From: Deltaproteobacteria bacterium
GTDB taxonomy: Bacteria; Desulfobacterota; Desulfuromonadia; Geobacterales; Geobacteraceae
Reading direction: 5' to 3'
Length of the DNA: 64,000 bases
Assembly (NCBI GenBank): GCA_021848385.1
Contig: JAJZUQ010000002.1
Span: forward strand, 88,571 to 152,570
Position 1 is the stretch's first letter. Every line of letters starts with the position of its first letter. The notes below the pieces were generated by a model. The model ran no database searches, was not told the origin of the DNA, and saw only the letters and a list, made by a program, of their open reading frames with translations. Positions 32,932 through 45,404 of the stretch are shown piece by piece. Position numbers and translations under genes: made by a program.

Positions 32932-32994
32932 TAACCCCTCTAAATCTCCCCTTATCTAAGGGGGGACTGCGGGGAGGGTTAGATTTAGAGGTTA
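32932..32994. repeat. MITE-like inverted repeat downstream of mce
   Basis: TAACCCCTCTAAATCT...AGATTTAGAGGTTA ends with internal CCCCTTATCTAAGGGG palindrome. Confidence 0.7.
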
Positions 32995-33001
32995 CATGGT
33001 G

Positions 33002-33421
33002 CTAGACCCTAATTCTGTGCCCCGACCGGCATAGTTCAGTAAGAACACCGTTACTGCTTTTGGGATGAATGAAGGCAATCCGGGCACCGTGGGCTCCATT
33101 ACGGGGGACGGCATCGATCATGCGGGCGCCATCCTGCACGAGCTTTTCAATGGCAGCCTCGATGTCCTCTACTTCGTAGGCGATATGGTGGATTCCTGGA
33201 CCGTTCTTTACAAGAAACCCGGCAATTGGGCTGTCATCCCCCGTCGGCTCCAGAAGTTCGATCTTCGATTCACCAATCTGGAAAAAGGCAACCCGGACCT
33301 TCTGCTCTGCCACCTCCTCGATGCCTTCGAGGCTCATGCCAAGGCTGTTCCGGTAAAAAGGGATCGCCTCGTCGAGAGACCGGACCGCAATGCCGATGTG
33401 ATTTATTTTTTCAAGCACCAT
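33002..33421 (-). CDS. mce: Methylmalonyl-CoA epimerase
   Basis: KINHIGIAVRSLDEAIPFYRNSLGM...GPGIHHIAYEVEDIEAAI; next to mutase. Confidence 0.93.
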   Translation of the reverse strand: MVLEKINHIGIAVRSLDEAIPFYRNSLGMSLEGIEEVAEQKVRVAFFQIGESKIELLEPTGDDSPIAGFLVKNGPGIHHIAYEVEDIEAAIEKLVQDGARMIDAVPRNGAHGARIAFIHPKSSNGVLTELCRSGHRIRV

Positions 33422-33532
33422 GAACCTCGTTTCCAGGACGTTGATTGCTTCAACCGTGTTTACAGGACGGTCTGCATGCTGCAACTATTCCGCTTGTAGA
33501 CTGGTACTCTGTAATTTTTGTTTCTTCATGCA

Positions 33533-33612
33533 TAACCCCTCTAAATCTCCCCTTAACTAATGGGAGACTTCAAGGCTTCCCCCCTTAGATAAGGGGGGAC
33601 TGAGGGGGGTTA
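33533..33612. repeat. Palindromic repeat upstream of mce
   Basis: Starts with the same 23 bp as 32932 (TAACCCCTCTAAATCTCCCCTTA) and contains CCCCCCTTAGATAAGGGGGG. Confidence 0.7.
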
Positions 33613-33626
33613 GATGCCAGATGGCG

Positions 33627-35279
<1,653 letters not shown>

Positions 35280-35302
35280 AAGTTCACTCTCCATATGCAG
35301 AT

Positions 35303-35330
35303 GTAGGGGCGACCTTCCAGTCGCCCCTAC
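35303..35330. repeat. Perfect 11-bp inverted repeat GTAGGGGCGAC-cttcca-GTCGCCCCTAC
   Basis: Direct reading; intercistronic between carboxylase and mutase. Confidence 0.8.
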
Positions 35331-35359
35331 GTAGTATCGCTTCATTTCAGCGCTAACGG

Positions 35360-38260
35360 CTAGAGTACCGCCTTAAGATACTCCATGGTCCGCTCCCGCT
35401 TTGCCTTTTCAATCAGCTTGGGATCCACCTCAACGAATTTCTCATCAGGCGTTATCTTGAAGAGCGGCTGACCTTTATGCACGATGGTCCCGTCTCCGCC
35501 TTCGATCAGTATCTTGTCGATGGTGCCGGAGAAGGGCGCCCGGATGGTGTTGAACATCTTCATGACTTCAATGATGTACAGGGGCTGATCCTTCTCGAAG
35601 TGCATCCCTTCGCTGACAAAGGCAGGGAGCCCCGGTGCCTCCTGGGCATAGTACATCCCGCCGCAGACCGCAACGATTTCGTCGGCCTTGGTGGCCGGTG
35701 GCGGCACCAGGATTTTTTTCATCCGGGCCTGGAGGTCGAGGTCGGTGAGATAATCGGGGATCACTACTTCCATGTCATCCTGTACGCACATATCCCAGAA
35801 GTTGGTGTTGCCGCCAATCAGGAACAGCATGCCAAGCAGTTCCAGTCCACACTCGTAACCATAATGGGCCGAACGAATCCGGTCCCACGTCTCGGCATCA
35901 AACCCTCCCTGCGGCTTTTCCTTGTTCAATACATCATTGAGCTTGAAGTACTCCTCCCGCTCGAAACCGAATTTTTCCCGCAGGGTGCGGTAGAAATGCA
36001 GCGACTGCTGGAGCAGTTCATTGTCATGATCCCAGATAATCTCCGCTGCCGGCTTATGAGGGCGATAGCTCATGTGCATGTACTCGTAGGTCTCGTTCAA
36101 CACGCCGAGCGGGTTACGCAGCCAGATTACCTTTCCCTTGTCGATGCGGAAATTCTTGGTGTTCATGGAAAGCCAGCCGGAGAGTAGATGGGGATCATCC
36201 AGCAGGCGTGCCATGGGACGGGTAAGCAGGGTCCCTTTGCGATCCAGGATGGCCGAAATGTTTTTCAGTTCCCTGGCACACATGTCCGGTTGGCCGGCAT
36301 ACTGCTCAGTAACCATTTTGGCGTAGTGTTTTTTCATCTGGATGAAGGCGTAGACAACATCCAGCCTGTTTGCCTCTTCCTTGAGGGTGCCCACCAGGGT
36401 CAGATACGGGACCACGAAACGGGTGGTGGGCTTGGCATTGACATTGCGCCCCAGGAACCAGTTGACCAGACCATAGTGGAACTCCAGGTTGGTGGCCAGG
36501 GAACTCCCCCGCAGGGTGGTGCTGCGCAGCACTTCGGAAAGACGCTCGTAGCTGCGCAGGCGGTCCTCCCCCTTGGTGAGCAGCAGGGCGATATTGGAGT
36601 CATAGGCGCCGGCCACCTTGTACTTCACGAACAGGCCGGTGTCGGGATTCAGCATGCTGATTCCCTGGTCGTCCCGCACCTCGCCCTTGATCGGCTTGGA
36701 CCAGTAACGGACCATACCGCCGGCATGGGGGGAAAGGGAAGCATCGGTTGCGTTCAGGCGGGCCTCAACCGAGGCGTTGAAACGGACAACCCTCTCCGGC
36801 TTGGGCAGACGCTGTTTGTGGCGCGCCAGGAGGGCCATGGCCTCGACCAGGGACTCGACGGTGAAGAAATCGTTCTTGTCCTTCGGGTTGGTGAACTTGA
36901 GGGAGTAACAGAGTTCGGTCACCCGGTGCTCCACCTGGATCCTGGTGTTGACCTCCATGAAGTAGTGGCGGTCACGGTCCACGATGCACTCGAAGGTTGA
37001 GGCGGAATCCAGCCCGACCGCCTCACCGAAACGGGCAGACTCTTCTTCCATTCGTCTGAGGACCTTCAGGTCGCTTTCGAGGGCCTTGACCTCTTCCTTC
37101 CTGCCGGCGGCTTTGGCTTTTTCGATGGCGGCCAGCAGCCCTTCCTGGGTGACAGAGACCTCAAGCAGCTTCTGCTCGTGCATCTGGAGTGAGCAGTCGC
37201 GCCCCCCCAGGGAAATGCACCACTCACCGTTCCCCAGGAGCTGGATCTCGTTATGGCGGGTCTGCTCGATGTTCAGCTCGATCAGGACGTTTTTGTTGTC
37301 GCCAACCCCGTTGGCTTTTACCTCGTTAAGGACCTCACGCACAAGGGTCGGAGCTTCGGCGGCCGCCTTGGCGATCATTTTCTCGTCGGCATTCTTGGCA
37401 GCCAGAAGCGACGCCCCCAGAATACGCTGTCCCTTACCGCCGCCACCGCCTATGGCCTTCAACCGGAAACGGCTTTTGGGGTGCTTGCGGAACAGTTCGG
37501 CAACCTCTGTCTCGACCTGGGCACACAACTCTTCTATGGAATAAAGGTCGATCCCCTTGGCGTAGGAGGTCATCAGGATATGATCGGCCAGGGTCTCGAG
37601 GGGAAGCTTGGTATCCTTCAGCAGCTTATTGTCGCAGGGCAGTTCTTCGGCCTTGACCAGTGCCAGCAGTTGCTCCCGGGTCGGGTGCTTTTTCAGCAGG
37701 GTCCTGGCGGTGACGTTATCCACGCCGGGAGTGACACTGACATTCACCGACAGGGCGGTACGCTTGGCCTCGTCCTTCTTGCCGGCGCGAGCCTGGGTAG
37801 CGGCACAGGGGCCGATAAAGCTGAGTCCGGCAGCCTCGATGGCCGCCACGAACTCTTCATCTTCAGCCATGAAACCGTACCCGGCGAAGATCGAGTCGTA
37901 ACCGTTGTCCTTGGCGATCTGGATGATCTGGTTGATCCGCTCTACCCGCTCTTCCTTGCTGGCGCCGGTATAGTCGGGCACCCGGTGGACGCGACGTGAG
38001 TCGGTCAGCTGGCGCAGTTCAGGGGCCAGGGCATTGGGGTAGACGATGGAATCCTTCTCAGAAAGGAGGATGCCGAAGTGGGTAATCCCCATTTCCTGGT
38101 AAACGTCCATCGCTTCCTTGCGGATCGGGCCACGGCAGACGATCAGCGGCTTCAGGTCTTCACAGGAGAAAGAGCGCACCCACTCTGAAGTGGATTTGGC
38201 CAGTCGGCGCTCCCGGTGGATCAGCGGGTTGTGCATGTAATAATCGGCTGCTTGTGGCAT
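35360..38260 (-). CDS. Oversized biotin carboxylase / biotin carrier protein (acyl-CoA carboxylase alpha)
   Basis: ATP-grasp BC domain ([33 protein letters not shown]) and C-terminal biotinyl motif [11 protein letters not shown]; 966 aa. Confidence 0.9.
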   Translation of the reverse strand: MPQAADYYMHNPLIHRERRLAKSTSEWVRSFSCEDLKPLIVCRGPIRKEAMDVYQEMGITHFGILLSEKDSIVYPNALAPELRQLTDSRRVHRVPDYTGASKEERVERINQIIQIAKDNGYDSIFAGYGFMAEDEEFVAAIEAAGLSFIGPCAATQARAGKKDEAKRTALSVNVSVTPGVDNVTARTLLKKHPTREQLLALVKAEELPCDNKLLKDTKLPLETLADHILMTSYAKGIDLYSIEELCAQVETEVAELFRKHPKSRFRLKAIGGGGGKGQRILGASLLAAKNADEKMIAKAAAEAPTLVREVLNEVKANGVGDNKNVLIELNIEQTRHNEIQLLGNGEWCISLGGRDCSLQMHEQKLLEVSVTQEGLLAAIEKAKAAGRKEEVKALESDLKVLRRMEEESARFGEAVGLDSASTFECIVDRDRHYFMEVNTRIQVEHRVTELCYSLKFTNPKDKNDFFTVESLVEAMALLARHKQRLPKPERVVRFNASVEARLNATDASLSPHAGGMVRYWSKPIKGEVRDDQGISMLNPDTGLFVKYKVAGAYDSNIALLLTKGEDRLRSYERLSEVLRSTTLRGSSLATNLEFHYGLVNWFLGRNVNAKPTTRFVVPYLTLVGTLKEEANRLDVVYAFIQMKKHYAKMVTEQYAGQPDMCARELKNISAILDRKGTLLTRPMARLLDDPHLLSGWLSMNTKNFRIDKGKVIWLRNPLGVLNETYEYMHMSYRPHKPAAEIIWDHDNELLQQSLHFYRTLREKFGFEREEYFKLNDVLNKEKPQGGFDAETWDRIRSAHYGYECGLELLGMLFLIGGNTNFWDMCVQDDMEVVIPDYLTDLDLQARMKKILVPPPATKADEIVAVCGGMYYAQEAPGLPAFVSEGMHFEKDQPLYIIEVMKMFNTIRAPFSGTIDKILIEGGDGTIVHKGQPLFKITPDEKFVEVDPKLIEKAKRERTMEYLKAVL

Positions 38261-38305
38261 GGGTAGATATCTCCAATTCGTCGAATTAGGTATATAGATT
38301 TATGC

Positions 38306-40039
38306 TTAGTGGAACTCGCGCTGGATTGCCTGCATCGGCCCCGGCTTGTAGTGCCTGAGCAGGAAGTTCATGTTTTCTCCCAGGACCTTGCGCAGGTCGG
38401 TGGGCATGACAAGCGACGAAATGGAGCCCAATGCCAGACCTTCCTTCGGATTCATAAGCTCTTTTTCATAGCGCATATTCAGTGCGGCTTCCTCGACCTT
38501 GAGCCATTCCGCAACGTCCTTCTCCGCGTCCTTCCTGGCCTCACCGGGATCCATCCCTGCATTGACCCGCTCCTGAACTCCCAGCTTGATCCTCTCGGTG
38601 GCAGCGCCACGGACCTTGCGCAGCTCATCCTTATAGACGAACTCCTTCCCTGCCGGCCCCATAACGGCGAGACGCGTGGTCGGAAGGGCCAGAACCAGGT
38701 CGGCACCGGTGGGATAGTTGTTGTAGGATGCATAGGCACCGCCGTAGGCGTTCCGGATAATCAGCAGAATACGCGGGGTGCGGATATCGACGATGGAATC
38801 GAGCATGGCCCGGCCCGCCTGGACGATGCCGCGGGTCTCCTGTTCGCGCCCCGGCAGGAAGCCGGTGGTGTCTTCCATGAAGATTATAGGTATGTTGTAG
38901 ATATTGCAGAAGCGGTTGAAGCGCGCGATCTTGTAGGCGGAATCCACGGAGATCTGGCCTGAAGAGACTGCGCTGTTGTTGGCAACAAAGCCGACTACGT
39001 TTCCCCCGAGACGGCCGAAAGCGGTCACCGCCTCGCGGGCCCGGTCGGGCTGGATCTCGAAGTAATCACCATGGTCGCAGATCTGCTGGATCATGATCGA
39101 GACATCGAAGGGGGTATTGAAACCGGTCGGAGAGTTAAAGGACTTCTTCAGCAGGGTATTGATCTCCCAGGTCTTGCGGTCAAGGGGATCGCTGGTCTTC
39201 TGGAAGGGAGCCAAGACGCTGTTGTTATCGGGAATGTAGTTCAGGAGCTGGATCGCAGCTCGCAGGGCACCCACCTCATCTTCCACCGTCAGGTCCGCAA
39301 CCCCGGAGGCACCATGCACCTTGGGGCCCCCCAGGTCTTCGGGGGTAACGTCTTCGCCCAGGACCGACTTGACTACGCCGGGTCCGGTCAGGCCGAAGAA
39401 CGTATCGTTCGGCTGGATGACGAAGCTCCCCTGACGGGGGAGGTAGGAACCGCCGCCGGCATTGAAGCCGAACATGCACATGATGGAGGGGACCACGCCG
39501 CTGATCTTGCGGAGCGCCGTAAACGCCTCGGCGTAACCGTCCAGACCTCCCACGCCTGCCGGCACAAAGGCACCAGCTGAATCGTTCATCCCGATGACCG
39601 GGATCCCTTTTTCCCCTGCCATCTGGAAGAGAAGTGCGAGTTTGCGGCCATTGGTGGCATCAATGGAGCCGGCTCGTACCGTAAAGTCGTGGCCATAGAG
39701 GGCCACGTCACGTCCGTTGATATTGAGTATGCCGGTCACCAGCGAGGCACCGTCCAGATTCTTGCCCCAGTTCTGGAAGAGGATGTTGGGCTCTTTTTCG
39801 CTAAGCACCCGGATCCGCTCCCAGACGGTCATCCGCTTCTTGAAGTGCTGCTTCTCGATCTGGGCAATACTGACAGACTTGATCGGACGCTCGATCAGGT
39901 CATGCCCCTCTTTCATCGCCTCCTCATAGCCGCCCTTTTTGCCAGGTATTTCTCCCGGTATGGTGAAATTTACAACTTTTTCGGGCGCAAAGGGGTTCTT
40001 CAATGACGGTTGTATCGCTTTTTTAGACATCTCAGCCAT
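38306..40039 (-). CDS. Acyl-CoA (propionyl-CoA) carboxylase carboxyltransferase subunit
   Basis: Two crotonase-like CT halves; [45 protein letters not shown]. Confidence 0.93.
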   Translation of the reverse strand: MAEMSKKAIQPSLKNPFAPEKVVNFTIPGEIPGKKGGYEEAMKEGHDLIERPIKSVSIAQIEKQHFKKRMTVWERIRVLSEKEPNILFQNWGKNLDGASLVTGILNINGRDVALYGHDFTVRAGSIDATNGRKLALLFQMAGEKGIPVIGMNDSAGAFVPAGVGGLDGYAEAFTALRKISGVVPSIMCMFGFNAGGGSYLPRQGSFVIQPNDTFFGLTGPGVVKSVLGEDVTPEDLGGPKVHGASGVADLTVEDEVGALRAAIQLLNYIPDNNSVLAPFQKTSDPLDRKTWEINTLLKKSFNSPTGFNTPFDVSIMIQQICDHGDYFEIQPDRAREAVTAFGRLGGNVVGFVANNSAVSSGQISVDSAYKIARFNRFCNIYNIPIIFMEDTTGFLPGREQETRGIVQAGRAMLDSIVDIRTPRILLIIRNAYGGAYASYNNYPTGADLVLALPTTRLAVMGPAGKEFVYKDELRKVRGAATERIKLGVQERVNAGMDPGEARKDAEKDVAEWLKVEEAALNMRYEKELMNPKEGLALGSISSLVMPTDLRKVLGENMNFLLRHYKPGPMQAIQREFH

Positions 40040-40200
40040 CCTTCCGGTACATAGGATAAAAACTGCAAAGGGAATCGGTTCAAAGGTCTGCTTTTCTACA
40101 GGTTGCCGACAATCCGCATCTTCTCGAAGGGAAGAAACCAGAGGAGTGGCATGGGGCGCTCAACGCGGGAACGTTGAATGAATGAACTTCGAGTTTCCTG

Positions 40201-40764
40201 CTATCGCGTAACGACCGCAAGCACCTGCACCTCCGAGCCATCCTTGGAAAGGAGGCGGTGCTTCATGGACGAATCGAAGTAGACACAGTCCCCTTCCTGT
40301 AGGGTGACACGTTCATCGTCCAGCAGCATTTCCGCTACACCCTTCATGATAAAGAGGAACTCCTCGCCATCATGGCTGTAAGTGTTTTCTTCGGCGGTCT
40401 TTTCCGTCACGGACAGGAGAAAGGGCTCCATTTTCTTGTTCTGCTTGCGGAACGAAAGGGATTCGTAGGAGTACCCCTGGCTGGTCCCGGCCCGGGAGAT
40501 CACCCGGGGGATGACCTTGCGCTCACCCTTGCGCACCACTTCGTAGCGGCACTCTTCCTCGTCTTCGTTGAAAAAGAGCCCGATCTTGACGTCAAAAAAC
40601 TTGGCGATTTTTGACAGGGTTGCAATGGGAGGAGAGACGTTATTGTTCTCGATCTGCGAGATCAGGGCAGGTGAAAAACCGGTCTCCCTGGCAACCGCCT
40701 GGAGGGTCATTTTCTTTGCAAGCCGGAGTTTTTTTATCTTGGCGCCGATATTGTAATCGGTCAT
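40201..40764 (-). CDS. XRE-family transcriptional regulator with C-terminal cupin
   Basis: IKKLRLAKKMTLQAVARETGFSPALISQIENNNVSPPIATL and cupin HDGEEFLFIMKGVAEMLLDDERVTLQEGDCVYFDSSMKHRLL. Confidence 0.94.
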   Translation of the reverse strand: MTDYNIGAKIKKLRLAKKMTLQAVARETGFSPALISQIENNNVSPPIATLSKIAKFFDVKIGLFFNEDEEECRYEVVRKGERKVIPRVISRAGTSQGYSYESLSFRKQNKKMEPFLLSVTEKTAEENTYSHDGEEFLFIMKGVAEMLLDDERVTLQEGDCVYFDSSMKHRLLSKDGSEVQVLAVVTR

Positions 40765-41002
40765 TTAATCTCCACCTATAAACGATAAAATAAAACTAGT
40801 TTCTATTTTACCTGGTAATAGATAAACTATTTCAACTTCTAATGTCAATAAAAAATTTTTACCAAACATAAATTTTGCGTAGCGGAACAGCCTGTTTTGA
40901 CGAGGTATTTTATCTCTGTTTTACCGCGTTCACAGCCACGCGGGCCGTGAGTTATGAGAAAAGCAAAACAGCTTGTCACAATTAAGAGGTGACCCGGTTG
41001 AC

Positions 41003-42286
41003 CTAGCGAAGTTTGCGGGCCAGGATCTCAAGGGTATGCATAACCCTGGTCCGTGCTCCGGCCTGCTTGAGGCCATCGGACAACTGCATCATGCAGCCGG
41101 GACAGCCGGTCACCACCGCCTCGGCACCCGTCTTCAGGATGGCTTCGCTCTTGCCGGCATTGATCTTGAGGGACGTGTCGTAGTGGTAGACGTTGAAGGT
41201 CCCCCCCAGGCCACAGCACTTGTCGGCCCCCTCCATCTCGGTCAGTTCGACCCCTGGCGCACCTTGGAGCAGCTCCCGCGGCTGTCGCGTGATTCCACGC
41301 GTGCGCAGGTGGCATGGATCGTGGTAGGTGATGGTAATCGCTTCCCCGGCACCGGTCTCCGTCGGATTCAGGCCGAGCTGTTGCAGAAGCTGGGCTGCAT
41401 CGACGGTCTTTTCCGCTACGGCCTTGAGTCGCGCCTGGAGCTCCGGGTTCCTTTTCCCCACCACAAGCGGGTAGAATTTGTGGAGCGCCCCGCCACAGGT
41501 TGCGCAGGCAGTCATGATGTAGTCGGCATCGTATTTCTCCAGGGCAGCAAGGTTCTTCACCGCCAGTTCCCGCACCGTCGCCAGGTCGCCGCCGGACATC
41601 CCCGGCAGGCCGCAGCACTGCTGATCCTTCGGAATGATGACCGTACACCCCAGGTGCCGGAAGAGCGCCAGAGCCGCCTCCCCCACTTCAGTGTAGACAA
41701 AGTTGGTCATGCAGCCGACGAAAAAGACGATGCGCGGCTTACCCGGCTCTCCCTGGATCACCTCGGGATGACGGTTAAGGAACGGCTTCTTCGCCAGCTG
41801 GGGGATATGGCGCTTACCCCCCACGAAGGGGAGGGGAAAGCGGAGCCGCAGCCCCGACGTAGCCGGGACCTTGCGAAAGAAAAGGGGGCCAAGAATGACA
41901 GCCGCCAGGGCCCCGAAGTTCATCAGCTTGCGGTTCCGGATGACCCGACCCACCGCCTGATGGAAGGTAGTCAAACCCCGTCGCTCGGCCAGCGCCTCCC
42001 GGGCCGCGATAACGATCTCGTCGGTCGGCACCTCGTTGGGGCACTTCTCCACGCAGCTGCCACAGAGAAGACACTTGGACATGGCCAGATAGGTCTGGTC
42101 ATCCAGGTCGATGTCCTGTTTCATCAGGTGCTGGGCCAGGGCTACTTTGCCGCGGGCCGCCGCCGGCTCCCGCTGCCAGGCGGCAAACGCCGGACAGTGT
42201 GCCCGGCACGCCCCGCACTTCACGCACTTCTTCAGTTCTTGTTCTACTCGTTTCAAAGGGTCCACAATCAAGCCTTCTTCATTCAT
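41003..42286 (-). CDS. glcF: Glycolate oxidase iron-sulfur subunit GlcF-like
   Basis: CVKCGACRAHCPAF, CLLCGSCVEKCPNEVPTD, CCG motifs; start at MNEEGLIVDPL. Confidence 0.92.
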   Translation of the reverse strand: MNEEGLIVDPLKRVEQELKKCVKCGACRAHCPAFAAWQREPAAARGKVALAQHLMKQDIDLDDQTYLAMSKCLLCGSCVEKCPNEVPTDEIVIAAREALAERRGLTTFHQAVGRVIRNRKLMNFGALAAVILGPLFFRKVPATSGLRLRFPLPFVGGKRHIPQLAKKPFLNRHPEVIQGEPGKPRIVFFVGCMTNFVYTEVGEAALALFRHLGCTVIIPKDQQCCGLPGMSGGDLATVRELAVKNLAALEKYDADYIMTACATCGGALHKFYPLVVGKRNPELQARLKAVAEKTVDAAQLLQQLGLNPTETGAGEAITITYHDPCHLRTRGITRQPRELLQGAPGVELTEMEGADKCCGLGGTFNVYHYDTSLKINAGKSEAILKTGAEAVVTGCPGCMMQLSDGLKQAGARTRVMHTLEILARKLR

Positions 42287-42309
42287 GATGCGTTGCGATT
42301 CAACCCTGT

Positions 42310-42430
42310 TAAGGCACGATTTTGGATGCCAGAGTGGGGTTGCGGAGGGCATCCGCGGAGGCGTAGCAGCGCTACGCCGCACAAGGAATGACCGAACGCA
42401 AACCCGCTATGGCGCCAAAAGCGTGCCTTA
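42310..42430. repeat. 121-bp long palindromic element, family member 1
   Basis: TAAGGCACGATTTTGG...CCAAAAGCGTGCCTTA ends; core GGCGTAGC-agc-GCTACGCC. Confidence 0.8.
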
Positions 42431-43810
42431 TCCTGCGGGGAACATTTTGCCGGGATTCAGTATGTTGTTCGGGTCCAGCGCCTTCTTGATCGCCTGCATG
42501 GTTGCAATCTGCGTCGGCGACAGCTCCAGCGGGATGAACGGTTGCTTGGAAAGCCCGACGCCGTGCTCTCCCGACATTGTTCCCCCCAGATCGAGGGCGG
42601 CCTTGAAGACCTCGGCGATCGCATCGTGGGCCTTTTCCTCCATCCCCGGCACCGCCTTGTCGATCATGATATTGACATGGATGTTGCCGTCCCCCGCGTG
42701 GCCGAAATTAACGATGGGGATGTCGTACTTCTGCTGGATCTGCTCGATGCGCCGGATGACGTCAGGGACCTTGCTCCGGGGAACGACGATGTCCTCATTG
42801 TACTTGTCCGGGTTAACGTCGCGCAGGGACGGGGAAACAAGCCGCCGCACCTTCCAGAGGGCCTCGGACTCGGCGGCGTCCTTCGCCACCTTGAACTCCA
42901 CGAGCCCCAGGGGCTTGATCACTTCGTGAATCTTTGCCGCCTGTTTTTCGATCAGTTCCCGGTCGCCGTCCACCTCGATGAGGAGCACCGCCCGGGCCTC
43001 AGCCGGCAATCCCAGGTTGAACCGCCGGTCGACGCACTGGAGTGTGGCGTAATCCATGAATTCCAGGGTCGTGGGAATGATCTTGTTCCCGATGATGGTG
43101 GAAACCGCCCGCGCCGCGCCGTCGATGGAATCGAAGGTGGTAAGCATGGTCTTCTTCGCCTCCGGATAGGGGAGAAGCTTGAAGATGATCTTGGTAACCA
43201 CCCCAAGAGTCCCCTCGGAGCCGACGATGAGACGGGTGAGGTCATATCCCACGACTCCCTTGTAGGTTTCGCCACCGGTCCGGATGATATCACCCACAGG
43301 GAGGACCACCTCCAGCCCCATGACGAAGTCGCGGGTGACGCCGTACTTGACGGCCCGGGGGCCGCCGGCGTTTTCGGACACATTCCCCCCCAGGGTGGAA
43401 AACTTGAGAGAAGCGGGATCGGGAGGATAGAAGAGGCCAAGCTTCTCCACTTCCAGTTGGAAATGCTCCGTCACCACACCCGGCTCCACCTCGGCGAGAA
43501 GGTTTTCCTGGTCGATGCGAAGGATGTGGTTGAGACGGGTGGTAACGAGGACGATACCGCCCCCCTTGGCCAGGCTACCACCGGAAAACCCGCTTCCCGC
43601 TCCCCGGGGAAAGACCGGGATATGTTCACCGTTGGCAAGTCTGAGTATCCGGGAGATTTCTTCTGCGCTCCCCGGATAGACCACCACATCGGGAAGAAAC
43701 TCCATCTGGGTGGCATCGTAGGAATAACAGAGGAGATCCTGGGTTTCGGTGGCCACATTTTCCCCACCGACAATGGTTTTCAATTTTTCTATTATTGACT
43801 GATCCAGCAT
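42428..43810 (-). CDS. glcD: FAD-linked glycolate/lactate oxidase subunit GlcD
   Basis: VFPRGAGSGFSGGSLAKGGGIVLVTTRLN, NVSENAGGPRAVKYGVTRDFVMGLEVVLP, GHAGDGNIHVN. Confidence 0.94.
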   Translation of the reverse strand: MLDQSIIEKLKTIVGGENVATETQDLLCYSYDATQMEFLPDVVVYPGSAEEISRILRLANGEHIPVFPRGAGSGFSGGSLAKGGGIVLVTTRLNHILRIDQENLLAEVEPGVVTEHFQLEVEKLGLFYPPDPASLKFSTLGGNVSENAGGPRAVKYGVTRDFVMGLEVVLPVGDIIRTGGETYKGVVGYDLTRLIVGSEGTLGVVTKIIFKLLPYPEAKKTMLTTFDSIDGAARAVSTIIGNKIIPTTLEFMDYATLQCVDRRFNLGLPAEARAVLLIEVDGDRELIEKQAAKIHEVIKPLGLVEFKVAKDAAESEALWKVRRLVSPSLRDVNPDKYNEDIVVPRSKVPDVIRRIEQIQQKYDIPIVNFGHAGDGNIHVNIMIDKAVPGMEEKAHDAIAEVFKAALDLGGTMSGEHGVGLSKQPFIPLELSPTQIATMQAIKKALDPNNILNPGKMFPAG

Positions 43811-43926
43811 CAAAAATCCTTTCTTACCGCAAAGGCGCAAAGGACGCCGAGAAAACCGACGCAAAGACGTTTAAAGGGATGTCCATGCGTACTTTGCGCC
43901 TTGAGCGACCAAGGGGAGCGGGCGGT

Positions 43927-45192
43927 TCAATGATTTTGGCAAACCGGCAGCACCGTCCCCCCTTCGGGGATAACATAGGCGCGGTAAGCGGGGGGCAGCA
44001 TCGTCTCTGCCTTGGCAAGCGCTTCGTCCAGCGATGTCGCAGGTGTCATCCCCATGGTCAGCACCTCTTCGGGAGGAAGGCTGGAGACGAGTATGACCCG
44101 GTAACGCCGGGCCTTGTACAGGGTGGAATAGGCAGTCTGACCGTTGATCTCGTAGTTGCGCCGGAGCGCCGCCTCGAACTCCGGCAGCTCCTTGTGGCGG
44201 AACCAGTCGAAAAAGGTGCCGTTGCCGTACCCGTCCCGACACTCGGCGAGGAGGACGAGAACGCCCCCCTCCCGCAGCGCCTGGCTCCCGTACTCCATGG
44301 ACTTGTGGGCCTGGATGAAATTGATGTCCTTGGGGAACCCGCCGCAGGAGACCACCACCAGATCGGCCGGGGCGGCGAGACGGCAGGTAAAGTGTTCTGC
44401 ATAGTAACGGCAGCCTGCCGCGAAAGCATCCCGCCACTCTCCGGCAAAGACGGCAACGATACGCTTGTCGGGGGAAATGACCGTATTGAGGATGAAGGCC
44501 GGCTGCACCATGGCGCACGCCTCCTCCATCGCCTGATGGACCGGGTTCCCTTCCAGATTACCGGTAGTAGCCCGGGGATTCCTGCCGCTCCCCTCCCCCG
44601 GATTAAGGACGGCGAAGTGGCTGGCCATGCACGCCTGCCTGCTCGCCACGCCCGGCAGGATAGCCTTCCGGCCGCCACCGAAGCCGGCAAAATAATGAAA
44701 GCCGATGGTGCCGGTGAGGATCACCCGATCCGCCTCGGCGATGCGCCGGTTGATCTCGACCCCGACCCCGTTGCCGGTCCTTCCAAGATAAACCAGCTTA
44801 CCCGGATCATCACAGTCGTGGTCCGTGACACGGATCCTGCCGTAAAGTGCGCCTACTATCTTTCTGTGCTCGGCTTCGGTCTGCTTCCGGTGGATACCGA
44901 GGGCGATGACGATCTCGATGTCGCTCTCCCTGATGCCTGAGCGGATGAGGCGTTCAACGAGGAGCGGCAGGTATATCTCGCTCCCCGTATGGCGGGTAAT
45001 GTCCGACGTGACGATCACGACCCGCTCGCCCCGCTGAAACAGTGCCAGTTGCTCTTCGCACCGGTCAAGAGCAGCACTCACCAGCTGCCCGGCCCCCGCG
45101 GCAGGCTCCGGCGCCGCAGCACGTATGACCCCCGCCAGTCGCCCTTCGGCTACCCCGCAGTCAAAAGCCGTATCACCATATTTCAATAGCAT
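43927..45192 (-). CDS. LarA-like nickel-dependent lactate racemase family protein
   Basis: VVIVTSDITRHTGSEIYLPLLVERL, IVIALGIHRKQTEAEH, TGTIGFHYFAGFGGGRKAILPGVASRQ. Confidence 0.9.
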   Translation of the reverse strand: MLLKYGDTAFDCGVAEGRLAGVIRAAAPEPAAGAGQLVSAALDRCEEQLALFQRGERVVIVTSDITRHTGSEIYLPLLVERLIRSGIRESDIEIVIALGIHRKQTEAEHRKIVGALYGRIRVTDHDCDDPGKLVYLGRTGNGVGVEINRRIAEADRVILTGTIGFHYFAGFGGGRKAILPGVASRQACMASHFAVLNPGEGSGRNPRATTGNLEGNPVHQAMEEACAMVQPAFILNTVISPDKRIVAVFAGEWRDAFAAGCRYYAEHFTCRLAAPADLVVVSCGGFPKDINFIQAHKSMEYGSQALREGGVLVLLAECRDGYGNGTFFDWFRHKELPEFEAALRRNYEINGQTAYSTLYKARRYRVILVSSLPPEEVLTMGMTPATSLDEALAKAETMLPPAYRAYVIPEGGTVLPVCQNH

Positions 45193-45309
45193 GATGTGGC
45201 CATAATACCCTTTGGGTGACAAGAGCGCAAGATGTAAGACGTCATCCACGTCCGCACGTGACGTTGTTTCCCGAGGGAGGTTTCTCCGGCAGGGGCACTA
45301 CTTTTAGTA

Positions 45310-45339
45310 TTGACAATACCCTGCTTTTCCTCGTAGAAT
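45310..45339 (+). promoter_or_regulatory. Sigma70-like promoter of hppA
   Basis: TTGACA-N18-TAGAAT. Confidence 0.7.
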
Positions 45340-45404
45340 TCTGCGTTTTCCCTTCCCGAACCCACGCCTTTCAGAGGCACAACTATACAAGGAGGATGTT
45401 TTCA

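Noticed and set aside
40973-42391. 472-aa plus-strand ORF opposite glcF
   Set aside because: Shadow ORF; the minus strand has diagnostic ferredoxin and CCG motifs.
42310-42430. Extended N-terminus of GlcF through the palindrome (start 42382)
   Set aside because: Low-complexity translation of the repeat (MRRSAATPPRMPSATPLWH); MNEEGLIVDPL at 42286 is the better start.
42542-43798. 418-aa plus-strand ORF opposite glcD
   Set aside because: Antisense shadow of a clear FAD oxidase gene.
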